Positions 16,663 to 25,934 are shown, numbered from the stretch's first letter. The stretch: DNA of 64,000 bases from Draconibacterium orientale (GCF_000626635.1 NZ_CP007451.1:3109501-3173500); one strand, 5' to 3'. Notes: generated by a model not told the origin, from the sequence alone. Made by a program: numbers and translations.

Positions 16663-18534
16663 ATGCTTAAACCAACTAAAATATGCCGCTTTTTAATGGC
16701 TGTATCTTTTTTTTCAGTCTTTGTAAAAACTGGTGATGCGCAAAACTATCAGTTAAAACCTGTGCCTTTTAATCAGGTAACAATTAACGATAATTTTTGG
16801 GCTCCGCGATTAGCTTCGCATGCAAACGCTACCCTCGAAACCTGCATTGCCCAAATGCAGGACTCAACCGAGCGCATTAACAACTTTGCCCGCGCTGCCA
16901 GCATTATGGAAGGACAGCATCAGGGGATTTATTTTGATGATTCGGATGTTTATAAGGCAATGGAAGGTATTGCCTATTCCTTGATTAACAATCCAAATCC
17001 CGTAAGGGAAGCCTTGCTGGATAAGTGGATCAAACTGATTGCCGGTGCGCAGCAAGAAGATGGTTACCTGAATACTTTCTACACACTGAATCATCCGGAT
17101 GAGAGGTGGACCGATATGGAAAAGCACGAAATGTATTGCGGCGGACATATGATTGAAGCTGCCGTAGCGCATTATAAAGCAACCGGTAAAGAAACATTTT
17201 TGAATGTTGCCATAAATTTTGCCGATTATCTCGCTAAAAATTTTGGCCCCGGTAAAAAACATTGGGTGCCCGGGCATCAGGAGATCGAACTGGCATTGGT
17301 TAAACTGTATCACGAAACAAACGATAAAAAATACCTGGACCTGGCTTACTGGTTATTGGAAGAAAGAGGGCATGGGCATGGTCACGGCGAAATTTGGAAT
17401 AAGGAACACTGGGGGGCAGCTTACTGTCAGGATGATGTGCCGGTTTCAGAGATTAGCGAAATAAAGGGACACGCCGTTCGCGCGATGTATTTATTTACCG
17501 GAATGGCCGATGTTGCCGCAGAAAAAGAACTGCCGGATTACGTTGCTGCACTGGAGCGGGTTTGGCACGATGTGGTTGACCGGAATATGTACATTACCGG
17601 TGGTATTGGCAGCTCCGGATCGAACGAGGGCTTTTCGAAAGATTACGATCTGCCTAACAAAACAGCCTATTGCGAAACCTGTGCTTCCATCGGAATGGTA
17701 TTGTGGAATAGCCGCATGAACCTGTTTTCGGAAGATGCCCGCTACATTGATGTGATGGAACGATCGATGTATAACGGAGTCCTTTCAGGAGTTTCGCTTG
17801 ATGGCGATTTGTTCTACTACGTTAACCCGTTGGAATCGGATGGCGATCATCACCGTCAGCGCTGGTTTGGATGTGCCTGCTGCCCGAGCAATATTTCGCG
17901 TTTTATTCCTTCGGTGGGAAGTTATATCTACCTGACCTCGGCCGAGGAGGTGTTTGTAAATTTATATGTTGGAAGTAAGGCTCAATTTGAAGTGGGAGGG
18001 CAGAAGCTTACCCTTGTTCAATCTACAAACTACCCATGGGAGGACGAAGTGGAATTTACAGTAAATCCAGAATCTCCTGCCTCTTTTGCGTTGAATCTGA
18101 GGATTCCCGGATGGTGTAAACAGTACCAACTTTGGGTGAATGGAGAACTAATAAAAAGTAAACCGGGAAGAAGCAGGTATGCCAAATTAACTCGCACCTG
18201 GAATAAAGGCGATAAGATTAGGTTGAAGATGGCTATGCCGGTTGAACTGGTGGCTTCTCATCCTAAAGTTGAAGAAAATGTTGGGAAAAGAGCCCTTCAG
18301 CGTGGGCCGCTGGTATATTGTCTGGAACAAACCGATAATAAGCAGTTTAATCTTGACGAAGTTTCAATTGCTGAAACAACAGCTTTTTCGATAACTGATG
18401 CCGAAGGAAAACTAAAAGGGATGAAAGCGGTAAAAGCTGAAACAAACGGCCAAACATTAACTTTTGTGCCTTATTTCTCGTGGGACAATCGCGAACCGGG
18501 AAAAATGAAGGTGTGGATTGATTATAACGAATAA
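16663..18534 (+). CDS. GH127 beta-L-arabinofuranosidase
   Basis: The ATG at 16663 is chosen over a TTG at 16633. The 623-residue protein has a type I signal peptide (cleavage near GDAQ) and then an (alpha/alpha)6 barrel plus beta-sandwiches, the former DUF1680 layout. The zinc-thiolate centre of this family is plain: Glu338 and Cys340 in AYCETCASIG, and Cys406 and Cys407 in GCACCPSN. Cys406 corresponds to the catalytic nucleophile of the bifidobacterial enzyme HypBA1. GH127 removes beta-L-arabinofuranose, as found in extensin-type plant glycoproteins and some pectin side chains. It is the strongest clue that PUL A targets an arabinose-rich plant glycan. Confidence 0.93.
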   Translation: MLKPTKICRFLMAVSFFSVFVKTGDAQNYQLKPVPFNQVTINDNFWAPRLASHANATLETCIAQMQDSTERINNFARAASIMEGQHQGIYFDDSDVYKAMEGIAYSLINNPNPVREALLDKWIKLIAGAQQEDGYLNTFYTLNHPDERWTDMEKHEMYCGGHMIEAAVAHYKATGKETFLNVAINFADYLAKNFGPGKKHWVPGHQEIELALVKLYHETNDKKYLDLAYWLLEERGHGHGHGEIWNKEHWGAAYCQDDVPVSEISEIKGHAVRAMYLFTGMADVAAEKELPDYVAALERVWHDVVDRNMYITGGIGSSGSNEGFSKDYDLPNKTAYCETCASIGMVLWNSRMNLFSEDARYIDVMERSMYNGVLSGVSLDGDLFYYVNPLESDGDHHRQRWFGCACCPSNISRFIPSVGSYIYLTSAEEVFVNLYVGSKAQFEVGGQKLTLVQSTNYPWEDEVEFTVNPESPASFALNLRIPGWCKQYQLWVNGELIKSKPGRSRYAKLTRTWNKGDKIRLKMAMPVELVASHPKVEENVGKRALQRGPLVYCLEQTDNKQFNLDEVSIAETTAFSITDAEGKLKGMKAVKAETNGQTLTFVPYFSWDNREPGKMKVWIDYNE

Positions 18535-18545
18535 ATGTTAAGCCG

Positions 18546-20099
18546 ATGAAGAACACGATACTTGTAATAACGGTAATGTTCCTTTTGACTTTTTGTGCTC
18601 AGCCTGAAAAGAAAAAGGAAACAGCTTACTTTCAAAATCCTGTTATTGCCGGCGATTTCCCCGATCCATCGGTTATTCGGGTAGGAGACACGTATTATGC
18701 TGCGGGTACGAGTTGCGATTTTGCACCAAACTACCCTCTTTTCGAGTCAAAAGACCTGATAAACTGGAAACGTATTGGATCGGTTTTTAATGAGCCACCT
18801 GCCTGGACTGCCGACGATTTCTGGGCACCGGAGTTGTTTTATCACAACGGAACTTTCTTTGTTTATTACACCACCAAACGAAAAGACAACCGGATTGCCT
18901 GTATTGGAGTGGCCACAACCAAAGATATCAGCAAAGGATTTACCGATCATGGAATTCTTATTGAATGGGGTGAAGAAGCCATTGATGCATTTGTTTTTCA
19001 GGATGATGATGAAAAGCTATACATCACCTGGAAAGCCTACGGCCTGACTCCGGGGCGCGATATTGAAATACTGTGTTCAGAGTTAAGCGATGACGGAATG
19101 CAGCTTGTGGGCGATCATTTTACGCTCACCGATTTTACAAAAGGCTGGCAGGGAGCCGGCGATGAAGGACAATGTATCGTGAAACGCAACGGGTGGTACT
19201 ATATGTTTTATTCGGTAGGAGGCTGTTGTGATAACCGATGTGATTACCGGGTGCGGGTGGCCCGATCGAAAAATCTTAGGAATGGATGGGAACAATTTCC
19301 TGAACCGATTTTACAGGGTGGTGACGAGTGGCGCTGTACCGGCCACGGAACGCTGGTAAACACTCCTGATAACCGGTATTTTTACATGTACCATTCGTAC
19401 AATGCTACCGATTTTGAATACATTGGAAGGCAAGGAATGTTGAGCGAAGTGCTTTGGAACGATGAAACCGGATGGCCTTATTTCAAATACAACACCCCGG
19501 CACTGAAAGCTGAAGTGCCTTTTGAAAATACCCACCAGGTAACTGATAGTGTTTTTATGGATGATTTTTCTGATGAACAGAATCTTGTTTTTTGGTCGTG
19601 GGAAGTTAATCATAAAAAGCCCGGAATAGAAGTTAAAAATGGGCAGCTGGTACTGACGGCTAACGAAGCAGGTGTTGGTTTTGTGGGATTACGTCCTAAA
19701 TCGGGTAACTACCAACTCAGCTCAGAAGTTATTCAAAACGAAGCGAAAAGTGGTATTGGAATATACAGTAATCGCCAAAATATGATTGCGCTGGTTGTAA
19801 ACCGTCATCAGCTCGAATTATTCCAGGTAAATAATAGAGAAAAAGAGGTGCTGGCAACTGCAGAGCTAGAAAATGCAGGGTCGGTGTACCTAAAGTACGA
19901 AGCTATAAATGCCAGGTATTTTCAGTTTTTCTGGTCGCTCGATGGTAAGGAATGGATGCCGGTTGAAACAACTTCAGGCCTTCAGGTTGATGGATCGTTT
20001 ATTGCCCAGTGGGGCTATGCCCCGCGTGCCGGTTTTATATTTGGAGAGCATACTGGAAGCTCTTTTGCCTACAACGAAATTAGGGTGAAATACAACTAA
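18546..20099 (+). CDS. GH43 lipoprotein with C-terminal beta-sandwich
   Basis: A 517-residue lipoprotein (signal ends LTFCAQPEKK). The GH43 propeller covers about residues 30-320 with Asp40 (FPDPS), Asp147 (AIDAF) and Glu207 (DEGQC). A cysteine-rich loop, GGCCDNRCDYR, lies right after the general acid and faces the active site. The C-terminal domain (about 330-517) is a concanavalin-like beta-sandwich as in two-domain beta-xylosidase/arabinofuranosidase GH43 enzymes, with FMDDFSDEQNLVFWSWE at its start. The second domain usually contributes to substrate binding. It starts 11 bases after the GH127 stop in the same operon and may act together with that enzyme on arabinosyl side chains. Confidence 0.87.
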   Translation: MKNTILVITVMFLLTFCAQPEKKKETAYFQNPVIAGDFPDPSVIRVGDTYYAAGTSCDFAPNYPLFESKDLINWKRIGSVFNEPPAWTADDFWAPELFYHNGTFFVYYTTKRKDNRIACIGVATTKDISKGFTDHGILIEWGEEAIDAFVFQDDDEKLYITWKAYGLTPGRDIEILCSELSDDGMQLVGDHFTLTDFTKGWQGAGDEGQCIVKRNGWYYMFYSVGGCCDNRCDYRVRVARSKNLRNGWEQFPEPILQGGDEWRCTGHGTLVNTPDNRYFYMYHSYNATDFEYIGRQGMLSEVLWNDETGWPYFKYNTPALKAEVPFENTHQVTDSVFMDDFSDEQNLVFWSWEVNHKKPGIEVKNGQLVLTANEAGVGFVGLRPKSGNYQLSSEVIQNEAKSGIGIYSNRQNMIALVVNRHQLELFQVNNREKEVLATAELENAGSVYLKYEAINARYFQFFWSLDGKEWMPVETTSGLQVDGSFIAQWGYAPRAGFIFGEHTGSSFAYNEIRVKYN

Positions 20100-20110
20100 T
20101 CGGATATAAA

Positions 20111-20776
20111 ATGAAGTTAAGAGGTTTTGTATTTTTTATGTTGGTTTTCGGCTTAAGCATTTTTTCAGTGGATGCAATTGCACAAACAGCTGCGAAACGA
20201 ATGTTTTTCTCCGATTTCACCAATGGCTCGGTTCTTTTTAACGATGGCACAAAAACAGCTGCCATGCTCAATTACGATACTTTCGAGGAGCAAATGATCT
20301 TTAAAAACGGAAATGAAATTATGGCGCTGGCATCGCCCGAATTAATTTCCATCATTAAAATAAATGATCATGTTTTTGAGTGGCTTGAAGGCGACATTTT
20401 TCTCGAAAAAATAGATAATCCATCAGTATTAATCTATAAAAGAAACCGTAACCAGCTAATTTCGAAAGGAAAAGGAACTGCTTTTGGCGGAGTTTCAAAC
20501 ACTTCGTCGGTGCAGCCGGTTAATAATTTGCCACGCGGGTACGATAAGCAGGGAACTGAATTAAGTGTAAATGAGGATTTCGAACTGATGCCGGATAATC
20601 TGTATTATACCAAAGCAAAGACAGGATTCAGAAGTTTGGCTTCTTCAAAACAATTTTGCAAAGCTTTTGGCGGCGACAAAAAGGACGTGACAAAATATAT
20701 TCAAACCAATAAAATGAATTTGCAAAACGTGGACGATGTTCTACAGCTTATTGAATATTGTACGAATAACAGGTAA
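20111..20776 (+). CDS. Secreted protein of unknown function inside PUL A
   Basis: A 221-residue protein with a type I signal peptide (cleavage near AIAQT). I do not recognise a named family. Residues 30-115 look like short beta strands around SVLFNDGTKTAAMLNYD and MIFKNGNEIMALASPE. This pattern resembles unnamed Bacteroidota envelope proteins that carry a variable N-terminal beta domain. Residues 130-175 are low in hydrophobicity and may be a linker. The C-terminal 50 residues form a basic helical segment (KQFCKAFGGDKKDVTKYI). It lies between two GH43 genes with gaps of 11 and 35 bases, so it is co-transcribed with the enzymes. It is not an obvious enzyme. Confidence 0.75.
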   Translation: MKLRGFVFFMLVFGLSIFSVDAIAQTAAKRMFFSDFTNGSVLFNDGTKTAAMLNYDTFEEQMIFKNGNEIMALASPELISIIKINDHVFEWLEGDIFLEKIDNPSVLIYKRNRNQLISKGKGTAFGGVSNTSSVQPVNNLPRGYDKQGTELSVNEDFELMPDNLYYTKAKTGFRSLASSKQFCKAFGGDKKDVTKYIQTNKMNLQNVDDVLQLIEYCTNNR

Positions 20777-20811
20777 TTGAAATAGGAATAAATTAAAGAA
20801 AACAAAATAGC

Positions 20812-21801
20812 ATGAATACAAGATTAAAATTTTCAATCGTGTTTTTGGGGCTTATAATTTTATGCCTTAATACATTTGCTCAGAAAAGAAGCGGCAACAA
20901 CCACAACCCTGTTTTTGAAGGCTGGTATGCCGATCCGGAAGGAATTGTTTTTGGCGATGAATACTGGATTTATCCGACTTATTCAGCCCCGTACAATGAC
21001 CAGATTTTTATGGATTGCTTTTCTTCCAAGGATTTGGTAACCTGGACCAAACACGAACGCATTATCGATACCACTGCAGTGAAATGGGCCTGGCGCGCTA
21101 TGTGGGCTCCGGCTATTGTCGAAAAAGAAGGAAAGTACTTCCTGTTTTTTGCGGCCAACGATATTCAAAGCAATGACGAAGTGGGCGGAATCGGTATTGG
21201 TGTTGCCAACAAACCCGAAGGCCCGTATAAAGATTACCTCGGGAAACCGTTAATCGATAAATTTTATAACGGTGCTCAACCTATCGATCAGTTTGTTTTT
21301 CACGATAAAGATGGCCAGTATTACATGTTTTATGGTGGCTGGCGGCATTGCAACATCGTTAAGTTAAATAACGATTTTACCGGTTTTGTTCCTTTTGAAG
21401 ACGGTGAAACTTTCAAAGAAGTTACGCCCGAAGGTTATGTGGAAGGCCCGTTTATGTTTATCCGAAACGGCAGGTATTATTTTATGTGGAGCGAAGGTGG
21501 CTGGACCGGCCCCGATTACAGTGTGGCCTATGCGATTGCCGATTCTCCATTTGGCCCGTTTGAGCGTGTTGGAACAATTCTGAAACAGGATGAGAATGTG
21601 GCGAGAGGCGCAGGGCATCACTCGGTAATTCAGGTTCCCGGAACCGACGAATATTATATTGTTTACCATCGGCGGCCACTGAACGAAACAGATGGTAATC
21701 ACCGCGAAACCTGTATCGATCGCATGTATTTTGATGACGAAGGATTTATCAAACCGGTAAAAATTACTTTCGAGGGAGTGCAGGCCCGGCCAATAAATTA
21801 A
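20812..21801 (+). CDS. GH43-family glycosidase, secreted
   Basis: A 329-residue single-domain propeller with a type I signal peptide (cleavage near TFAQK). The triad is Asp41 (YADPE), Asp159 (PIDQF) and Glu211 (VEGPF), and the central histidine motif is GAGHHSVI. It is clearly related to the C-terminal propeller of the 731-residue protein at 58189. Both share the ADP, QxD and EGxxxxxRxGxYYFMWS motifs and the HREXCIDxMxFxxDG ending. It lacks accessory domains. It probably has exo activity on arabinose- or galactose-containing side chains, but the subfamily cannot be fixed without comparison. Confidence 0.87.
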   Translation: MNTRLKFSIVFLGLIILCLNTFAQKRSGNNHNPVFEGWYADPEGIVFGDEYWIYPTYSAPYNDQIFMDCFSSKDLVTWTKHERIIDTTAVKWAWRAMWAPAIVEKEGKYFLFFAANDIQSNDEVGGIGIGVANKPEGPYKDYLGKPLIDKFYNGAQPIDQFVFHDKDGQYYMFYGGWRHCNIVKLNNDFTGFVPFEDGETFKEVTPEGYVEGPFMFIRNGRYYFMWSEGGWTGPDYSVAYAIADSPFGPFERVGTILKQDENVARGAGHHSVIQVPGTDEYYIVYHRRPLNETDGNHRETCIDRMYFDDEGFIKPVKITFEGVQARPIN

Positions 21802-21826
21802 ACCTGAAATAATCGAACTTAAACCA

Positions 21827-21880
21827 ATGAAAAGAATAGCACTACTTTGCCTTGGCCTCATTCTGTTTAATAGTAAATAA
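21827..21880 (+). pseudogene. Orphan signal-peptide fragment, remnant of a lost gene
   Basis: A 17-codon frame encodes MKRIALLCLGLILFNSK and then a stop. This is a well-formed signal-peptide start (basic n-region, leucine-rich core) with no mature protein behind it. It lies 25 bases after the GH43 stop and 47 bases before the next start. The simplest reading is the leftover 5' end of a deleted secreted enzyme gene. A functional small peptide cannot be excluded. Confidence 0.4.
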
Positions 21881-21927
21881 AGGATTTTTCCATGTATTAT
21901 AGGATTAATAATTAAACTACTATAACT

Positions 21928-22902
21928 ATGAAAACCAAAATTCCGTTAACAGTAATTATTCTTCTGAATACCCTGGCTCTACTGGCACAGCCTGAAATGT
22001 ATTATGGAGACACTTCCCGTTCGGGAAAACCTTTTTCGAAAGATCCACATGTTATCCGTTTCGAAGGGAGGTATCTAATGTACATAAGTGCACCGCCATC
22101 AGATGGCGGAGATGATGGAATGCAGGGCTGGGAAATAGGAATAGCTGAAAGTACTGACCTTATTAACTGGGAAAAAATTGGCAGTGTACCGCCTTCGGGC
22201 AAAGTGGAAGCAAAAGGTATATGCGCTCCGTGTGCACTGGTTGTAAACGATACGGTACATCTTTTTTATCAAACTTATGGCAACTGGAGAAATGATGCAA
22301 TTTGCCATGCCTGGTCAACCGACGGTATTCATTTTACACGAAATACAACAAATCCCATTTTCCACCCAACGGGAGACTGGACCAGTGGCCGGGCAATCGA
22401 TGCCGAAGTTTATTCTTTCAATAACCAATATTATCTGTATTTTGCCACGCGCGATCCCGATATGCGAATACAGATTATGGGCGTGGCAGTTTCTCCTCTT
22501 GATGGGGATTTTAAACGTGAAAGCTGGACCCAGAAGTGCAACAAACCAATTCTGGCTCCGGAATTTCCGTGGGAAGGAATGTGTACAGAAGGTGCATCTG
22601 TAATTCAGAAAGGCGAATGGCTGTATATGTTTTATGCCGGAGCCTACAACAACAAACCACAGCAGGTTGGGGTGGCAAAAAGCCGTGACGGGCTGAAATG
22701 GGAAAAATTATCAAATAAACCTTTTCTTACCAATGGCGATCCCGGAACCTGGAATTCAAGCGAATCGGGGCATCCCCATATTTTTGAAGATGAAGATGGA
22801 AGTACTTACCTGTTTTTTCAGGGAAATGATGATAACGGAAATACCTGGTTTATCTCAAAAGTAGAAATAGGCTGGAATGACAGTGGACCATATTTTAAAT
22901 AA
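21928..22902 (+). CDS. GH43/GH117-like five-bladed propeller, secreted
   Basis: A 324-residue secreted protein (cleavage near LLAQP). It has the propeller plan of clans GH-F/J: Asp39 in SKDPHV, Asp158 in AIDAE and Glu221 in TEGAS, with strands YLMYIS, YYLYFA and WLYMFYAG. It is more distant from the other GH43 proteins here and also recalls GH32/GH117-type propellers (ICAPCALVVNDTVHLFYQ). The three carboxylates suggest that it is active. It starts 47 bases after the orphan signal-peptide fragment and 27 bases before the GH2 gene. The superfamily is firm; the family is uncertain. Confidence 0.78.
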   Translation: MKTKIPLTVIILLNTLALLAQPEMYYGDTSRSGKPFSKDPHVIRFEGRYLMYISAPPSDGGDDGMQGWEIGIAESTDLINWEKIGSVPPSGKVEAKGICAPCALVVNDTVHLFYQTYGNWRNDAICHAWSTDGIHFTRNTTNPIFHPTGDWTSGRAIDAEVYSFNNQYYLYFATRDPDMRIQIMGVAVSPLDGDFKRESWTQKCNKPILAPEFPWEGMCTEGASVIQKGEWLYMFYAGAYNNKPQQVGVAKSRDGLKWEKLSNKPFLTNGDPGTWNSSESGHPHIFEDEDGSTYLFFQGNDDNGNTWFISKVEIGWNDSGPYFK

Positions 22903-22929
22903 ATTTTTATACCAACTAATATTTTAAAA

Positions 22930-24744
22930 ATGAAACAACAATTTATTGTACTGATTTTTGCACTAAGTGCGTTAACAAGTGTTGCCCAGTGGAAGCCGGC
23001 GGGCAACAAAATTAAAACCCAATGGGCCGAAAAAATTGATGTAAACAATGTGTTGCCCGAATATCCGCGACCAATTATGGAACGTGCCGACTGGCAAAAC
23101 CTGAATGGTTTGTGGAATTATGCCATAACCGAAGCCGGACAAATGCAACCTGCAAATTTTGATGGCGAGATTCTGGTTCCTTTTGCAGTTGAATCAAGTT
23201 TGTCGGGTGTTCAGAAAACAGTTGGCGAAACGAAAGAATTGTGGTACCAACGCACATTTACGGTGCCTTCAGCGTGGAAAGGAAAAAAAGTATTGCTGCA
23301 TTTTGGTGCTGTTGATTGGAAAGCCGATGTTTGGGTAAACGACATAAAAGTAGGTTCGCACAAAGGTGGTTACGATGCCTTTTCGTTCGATGTAACTCCG
23401 TTTCTTAACAAGTCGGGAGAGCAAAATCTTGTGGTAAAAGTATGGGATCCGTCAGACAGAGGTTACCAACCGCGCGGAAAACAGGTGAGCCGCCCCGAAG
23501 GAATCTGGTACACTCCGGTAACCGGAATCTGGCAAACGGTATGGCTCGAGCCTGTAAACGAGAAACATATTACCGATGTTGTTGCCATTCCGAATATCGA
23601 TAACGCAAGTTTAAAAGTTGATGCATCGGTTTGTGGCGCTACTTTTGGCGATGTTTACGAAGTCGTTTTAAAAGATGGAAATAATGTTGTTTCAAGCGGA
23701 AAAGCTGCTGCCGGACAATCGGTGGAACTGCCTGTTTCAAATGCAAAATTATGGAGCCCTGAATCGCCATTTCTTTACGACCTGGAAGTTAAATTAATCA
23801 GCAACGGAAAAACCGTTGACGCTGTTGACAGCTATACAGCCATGCGTAAAGTTTCAAGCAAACGCGATGAAAACGGAATTGTTCGCCTGCAGTTGAATAA
23901 CAAAGATTATTTCCAGTTTGGCCCGCTCGATCAGGGCTGGTGGCCCGATGGTTTGTACACCGCTCCAAGCGATGAGGCTTTGAAATACGATATTCAGAAA
24001 ACCAAGGATTTTGGTTTTAATATGATTCGTAAACACGTTAAAGTAGAACCTGCACGTTGGTACACACACTGCGATGAAATGGGGATTTTGGTGTGGCAGG
24101 ATATGCCAAATGGCGACCGCTCGCCACGCTGGCAAAACCGCCAGTATTTTGATGGTACTGAAATGAAACGTTCTCCCGAATCGGAAGCCAATTACCGCAA
24201 CGAGTGGCAGGAAATCATGAACGAACACCTATCGAACCCATCGGTGGTTTGCTGGGTACCCTTTAACGAAGCCTGGGGGCAGTTTAAAACCGAAGAGATT
24301 GTAGAGTGGACAAAAGCACACGATCCAAGCCGTTTGGTAAATCCTGCAAGTGGCGGAAACCACTACCGTGTGGGCGATATGCTCGATTTGCATAATTATC
24401 CGGGGCCGGAAATGTATTTGTACGATGGAAGCCGCGCTACCGTTTTGGGCGAATATGGTGGAATTGGTCTGGCTCTTGAAGGCCACCTTTGGGCTACCGA
24501 CCGTAACTGGGGTTATGTTCAGTTTAAAAATTCAAAAGACGTAACCGATAAATACGTTGAATACGCCGAGGAGCTTTATAAAATGGCAAAAAGCGGTTTT
24601 TCTGCTGCAGTTTATACACAAACGACGGATGTAGAAGGCGAAGTAAACGGCTTAATGACTTACGACCGAAAAGTGATTAAATTGGATGAGAATCGCGTTC
24701 GCCAGATTAACCAGAAAGTGTGTAAAGTTTTGAACGAAAAATAG
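22930..24744 (+). CDS. GH2 family glycosidase, compact form
   Basis: A 604-residue secreted enzyme (cleavage near SVAQW). The order is a sugar-binding jelly roll (about 45-215, with RPEGIWYTPVTGIWQTVWLEP), an immunoglobulin-like domain (about 220-310) and a TIM barrel. The acid/base is Glu447 in PFNEAWG and the nucleophile is Glu508 in VLGEYGG. There are no C-terminal extra domains, so it is shorter than classical beta-galactosidases. Members with this layout include beta-galactosidases, beta-glucuronidases and alpha-L-arabinopyranosidases. As the last gene of the PUL A run, followed by a terminator, it probably takes off a terminal beta-galactose or arabinopyranose unit. Confidence 0.9.
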   Translation: MKQQFIVLIFALSALTSVAQWKPAGNKIKTQWAEKIDVNNVLPEYPRPIMERADWQNLNGLWNYAITEAGQMQPANFDGEILVPFAVESSLSGVQKTVGETKELWYQRTFTVPSAWKGKKVLLHFGAVDWKADVWVNDIKVGSHKGGYDAFSFDVTPFLNKSGEQNLVVKVWDPSDRGYQPRGKQVSRPEGIWYTPVTGIWQTVWLEPVNEKHITDVVAIPNIDNASLKVDASVCGATFGDVYEVVLKDGNNVVSSGKAAAGQSVELPVSNAKLWSPESPFLYDLEVKLISNGKTVDAVDSYTAMRKVSSKRDENGIVRLQLNNKDYFQFGPLDQGWWPDGLYTAPSDEALKYDIQKTKDFGFNMIRKHVKVEPARWYTHCDEMGILVWQDMPNGDRSPRWQNRQYFDGTEMKRSPESEANYRNEWQEIMNEHLSNPSVVCWVPFNEAWGQFKTEEIVEWTKAHDPSRLVNPASGGNHYRVGDMLDLHNYPGPEMYLYDGSRATVLGEYGGIGLALEGHLWATDRNWGYVQFKNSKDVTDKYVEYAEELYKMAKSGFSAAVYTQTTDVEGEVNGLMTYDRKVIKLDENRVRQINQKVCKVLNEK

Positions 24745-24785
24745 TTTTTAGATACGTTCAGTTTTCGATTAGTTTTTTATTTGTT

Positions 24786-24824
24786 AAGGAGTTTAGCGTT
24801 TTTTATAACACTAAACTCCTTTTT
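24786..24824 (+). terminator. Rho-independent terminator of PUL A
   Basis: A perfect 11-bp stem (AAGGAGTTTAG at 24786-24796, CTAAACTCCTT at 24811-24821) is followed by a T-run. It lies between the convergent ends of the GH2 gene and the minus-strand GH43 gene and closes the long PUL A transcript. Confidence 0.85.
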
Positions 24825-24862
24825 GCTTGTTAAGCATGCAATTCGATAATAAAAACTGCCTA

Positions 24863-25876
24863 TTAAAAAACCGGTACCGAATTTTCAAATGATGGCGACT
24901 GACCCGTGATTTCCGGCCAGCCATTCACCCAATGAACCTGATCCATTACTAATACACGACCTTTATCCGGGGTGCTTCTTATGTATGAATGGTATAGCAT
25001 CCAGTCGTTTCCGGCCTCGTCTGAGATGATTTCTGAATTGTGCCCGGTTCCAACAAACTGGTTGTTGCCCTGAATAAGCACTTCGTATGCGTTTTCCATC
25101 ATTGGTTTTCCTGCTTTGTTAACATAGGGACCAAATAAATTTTCCGAGCGCCCCACAACGGTTTTGTAGCTGCTGTTGGCGCCTTCGCAGCATGAGCCAA
25201 CCGAGGCAAACAAATAATAGTAGTTTCCTTTTTTATGGATGTAGCTTGCTTCAAAAGCCGTACCTGCTACTTTTTTTGTTGTTGCTGGTTTCATACTCAA
25301 TCCATCATCGGCTAATTCAACACTATAAATTCCAAAGAAACTTCCCCAGAATAAATATTTTTTACCACCATCTTCTATATAAAAGGGATCGATAGAGTTA
25401 TGTACACCAATCTCGTTACTGCGAAATAATTTTCCATTATCAGTAAAAGGCCCGGCCGGGTTTGTTGCCGTTGCAATACCTATCCCGCAGGTATTTCCAC
25501 CTCCCCAAACCGACAACGAATAATACAAAACATATTTTCCGTTAATATAATTAATGTCGGGCGCCCAAATTCCACCATTAGGTTCCCAATTCGGGCGGGT
25601 TTCATCAGTGAATGCAGTTCCTAAAACTTTCCAGTTAAGCAAGTCGTTGGAACGAAGAATGGGTGTGTTATGAATGTCTTCGGTGGCGTAAAGGTAAAAA
25701 TAGCCGTCGGCAGCTTTTATAATTGTTGGATCGGGCAAACTGGCCTGAATTACAGGATTCTTATAGGTGGTATTTTTGTTGTTTTCAGGCTGTTCACCGG
25801 CTTCAGAATCGCTGGTACAGGAACTGGCCGCAAGTGATAGCAGCATTATTACAAGCGTTAAAAAATTGTTTCTCAT
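24863..25876 (-). CDS. GH43 arabinan endo-1,5-alpha-L-arabinanase-type lipoprotein
   Basis: The ATG at 25876 is used rather than a GTG at 25891. The 337-residue product has a lipoprotein signal (cysteine in AASSC, followed by TSDSEAGE, only partly acidic). The propeller has Asp49 in LPDPT, Asp in SIDPF, Glu in FEASY and the histidine motif GTGHNSE. The loop SVGSCCEGANSSYKT after the general acid is a hallmark of endo- and exo-arabinanases in GH43 subfamilies 4-6. It lies downstream of the PUL B SusE gene but beyond a strong terminator, so it may need its own promoter or read-through. Hydrolysis of alpha-1,5-arabinan is the best guess. Confidence 0.88.
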   Translation of the reverse strand: MRNNFLTLVIMLLSLAASSCTSDSEAGEQPENNKNTTYKNPVIQASLPDPTIIKAADGYFYLYATEDIHNTPILRSNDLLNWKVLGTAFTDETRPNWEPNGGIWAPDINYINGKYVLYYSLSVWGGGNTCGIGIATATNPAGPFTDNGKLFRSNEIGVHNSIDPFYIEDGGKKYLFWGSFFGIYSVELADDGLSMKPATTKKVAGTAFEASYIHKKGNYYYLFASVGSCCEGANSSYKTVVGRSENLFGPYVNKAGKPMMENAYEVLIQGNNQFVGTGHNSEIISDEAGNDWMLYHSYIRSTPDKGRVLVMDQVHWVNGWPEITGQSPSFENSVPVF

Positions 25877-25901
25877 AATTTTAATTTGCACGTTTTTTAA
25901 T

Positions 25902-25934
25902 AAAAAAAAGGCCGGAAAAGTACATCCTCCGGCC
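25902..25934 (-). terminator. Rho-independent terminator after the PUL B SusE gene
   Basis: On the minus strand, GGCCGGA and TCCGGCC (positions 25934-25928 and 25916-25910) form a perfect GC-rich 7-bp stem with an 11-base loop and are followed by a run of eight T. It should end the sigma-to-SusE transcript and partly insulate the GH43 gene at 25876. Confidence 0.8.

Noticed and set aside
16864-17313. 149-codon minus-strand frame inside the GH127 gene
   Set aside because: It overlaps strongly conserved GH127 sequence and has shadow-frame composition.
21364-21861. 165-codon frame on the minus strand across the end of the GH43 gene at 20812
   Set aside because: It is antisense to an intact GH43 with all catalytic residues and shows no signal peptide or family motif.
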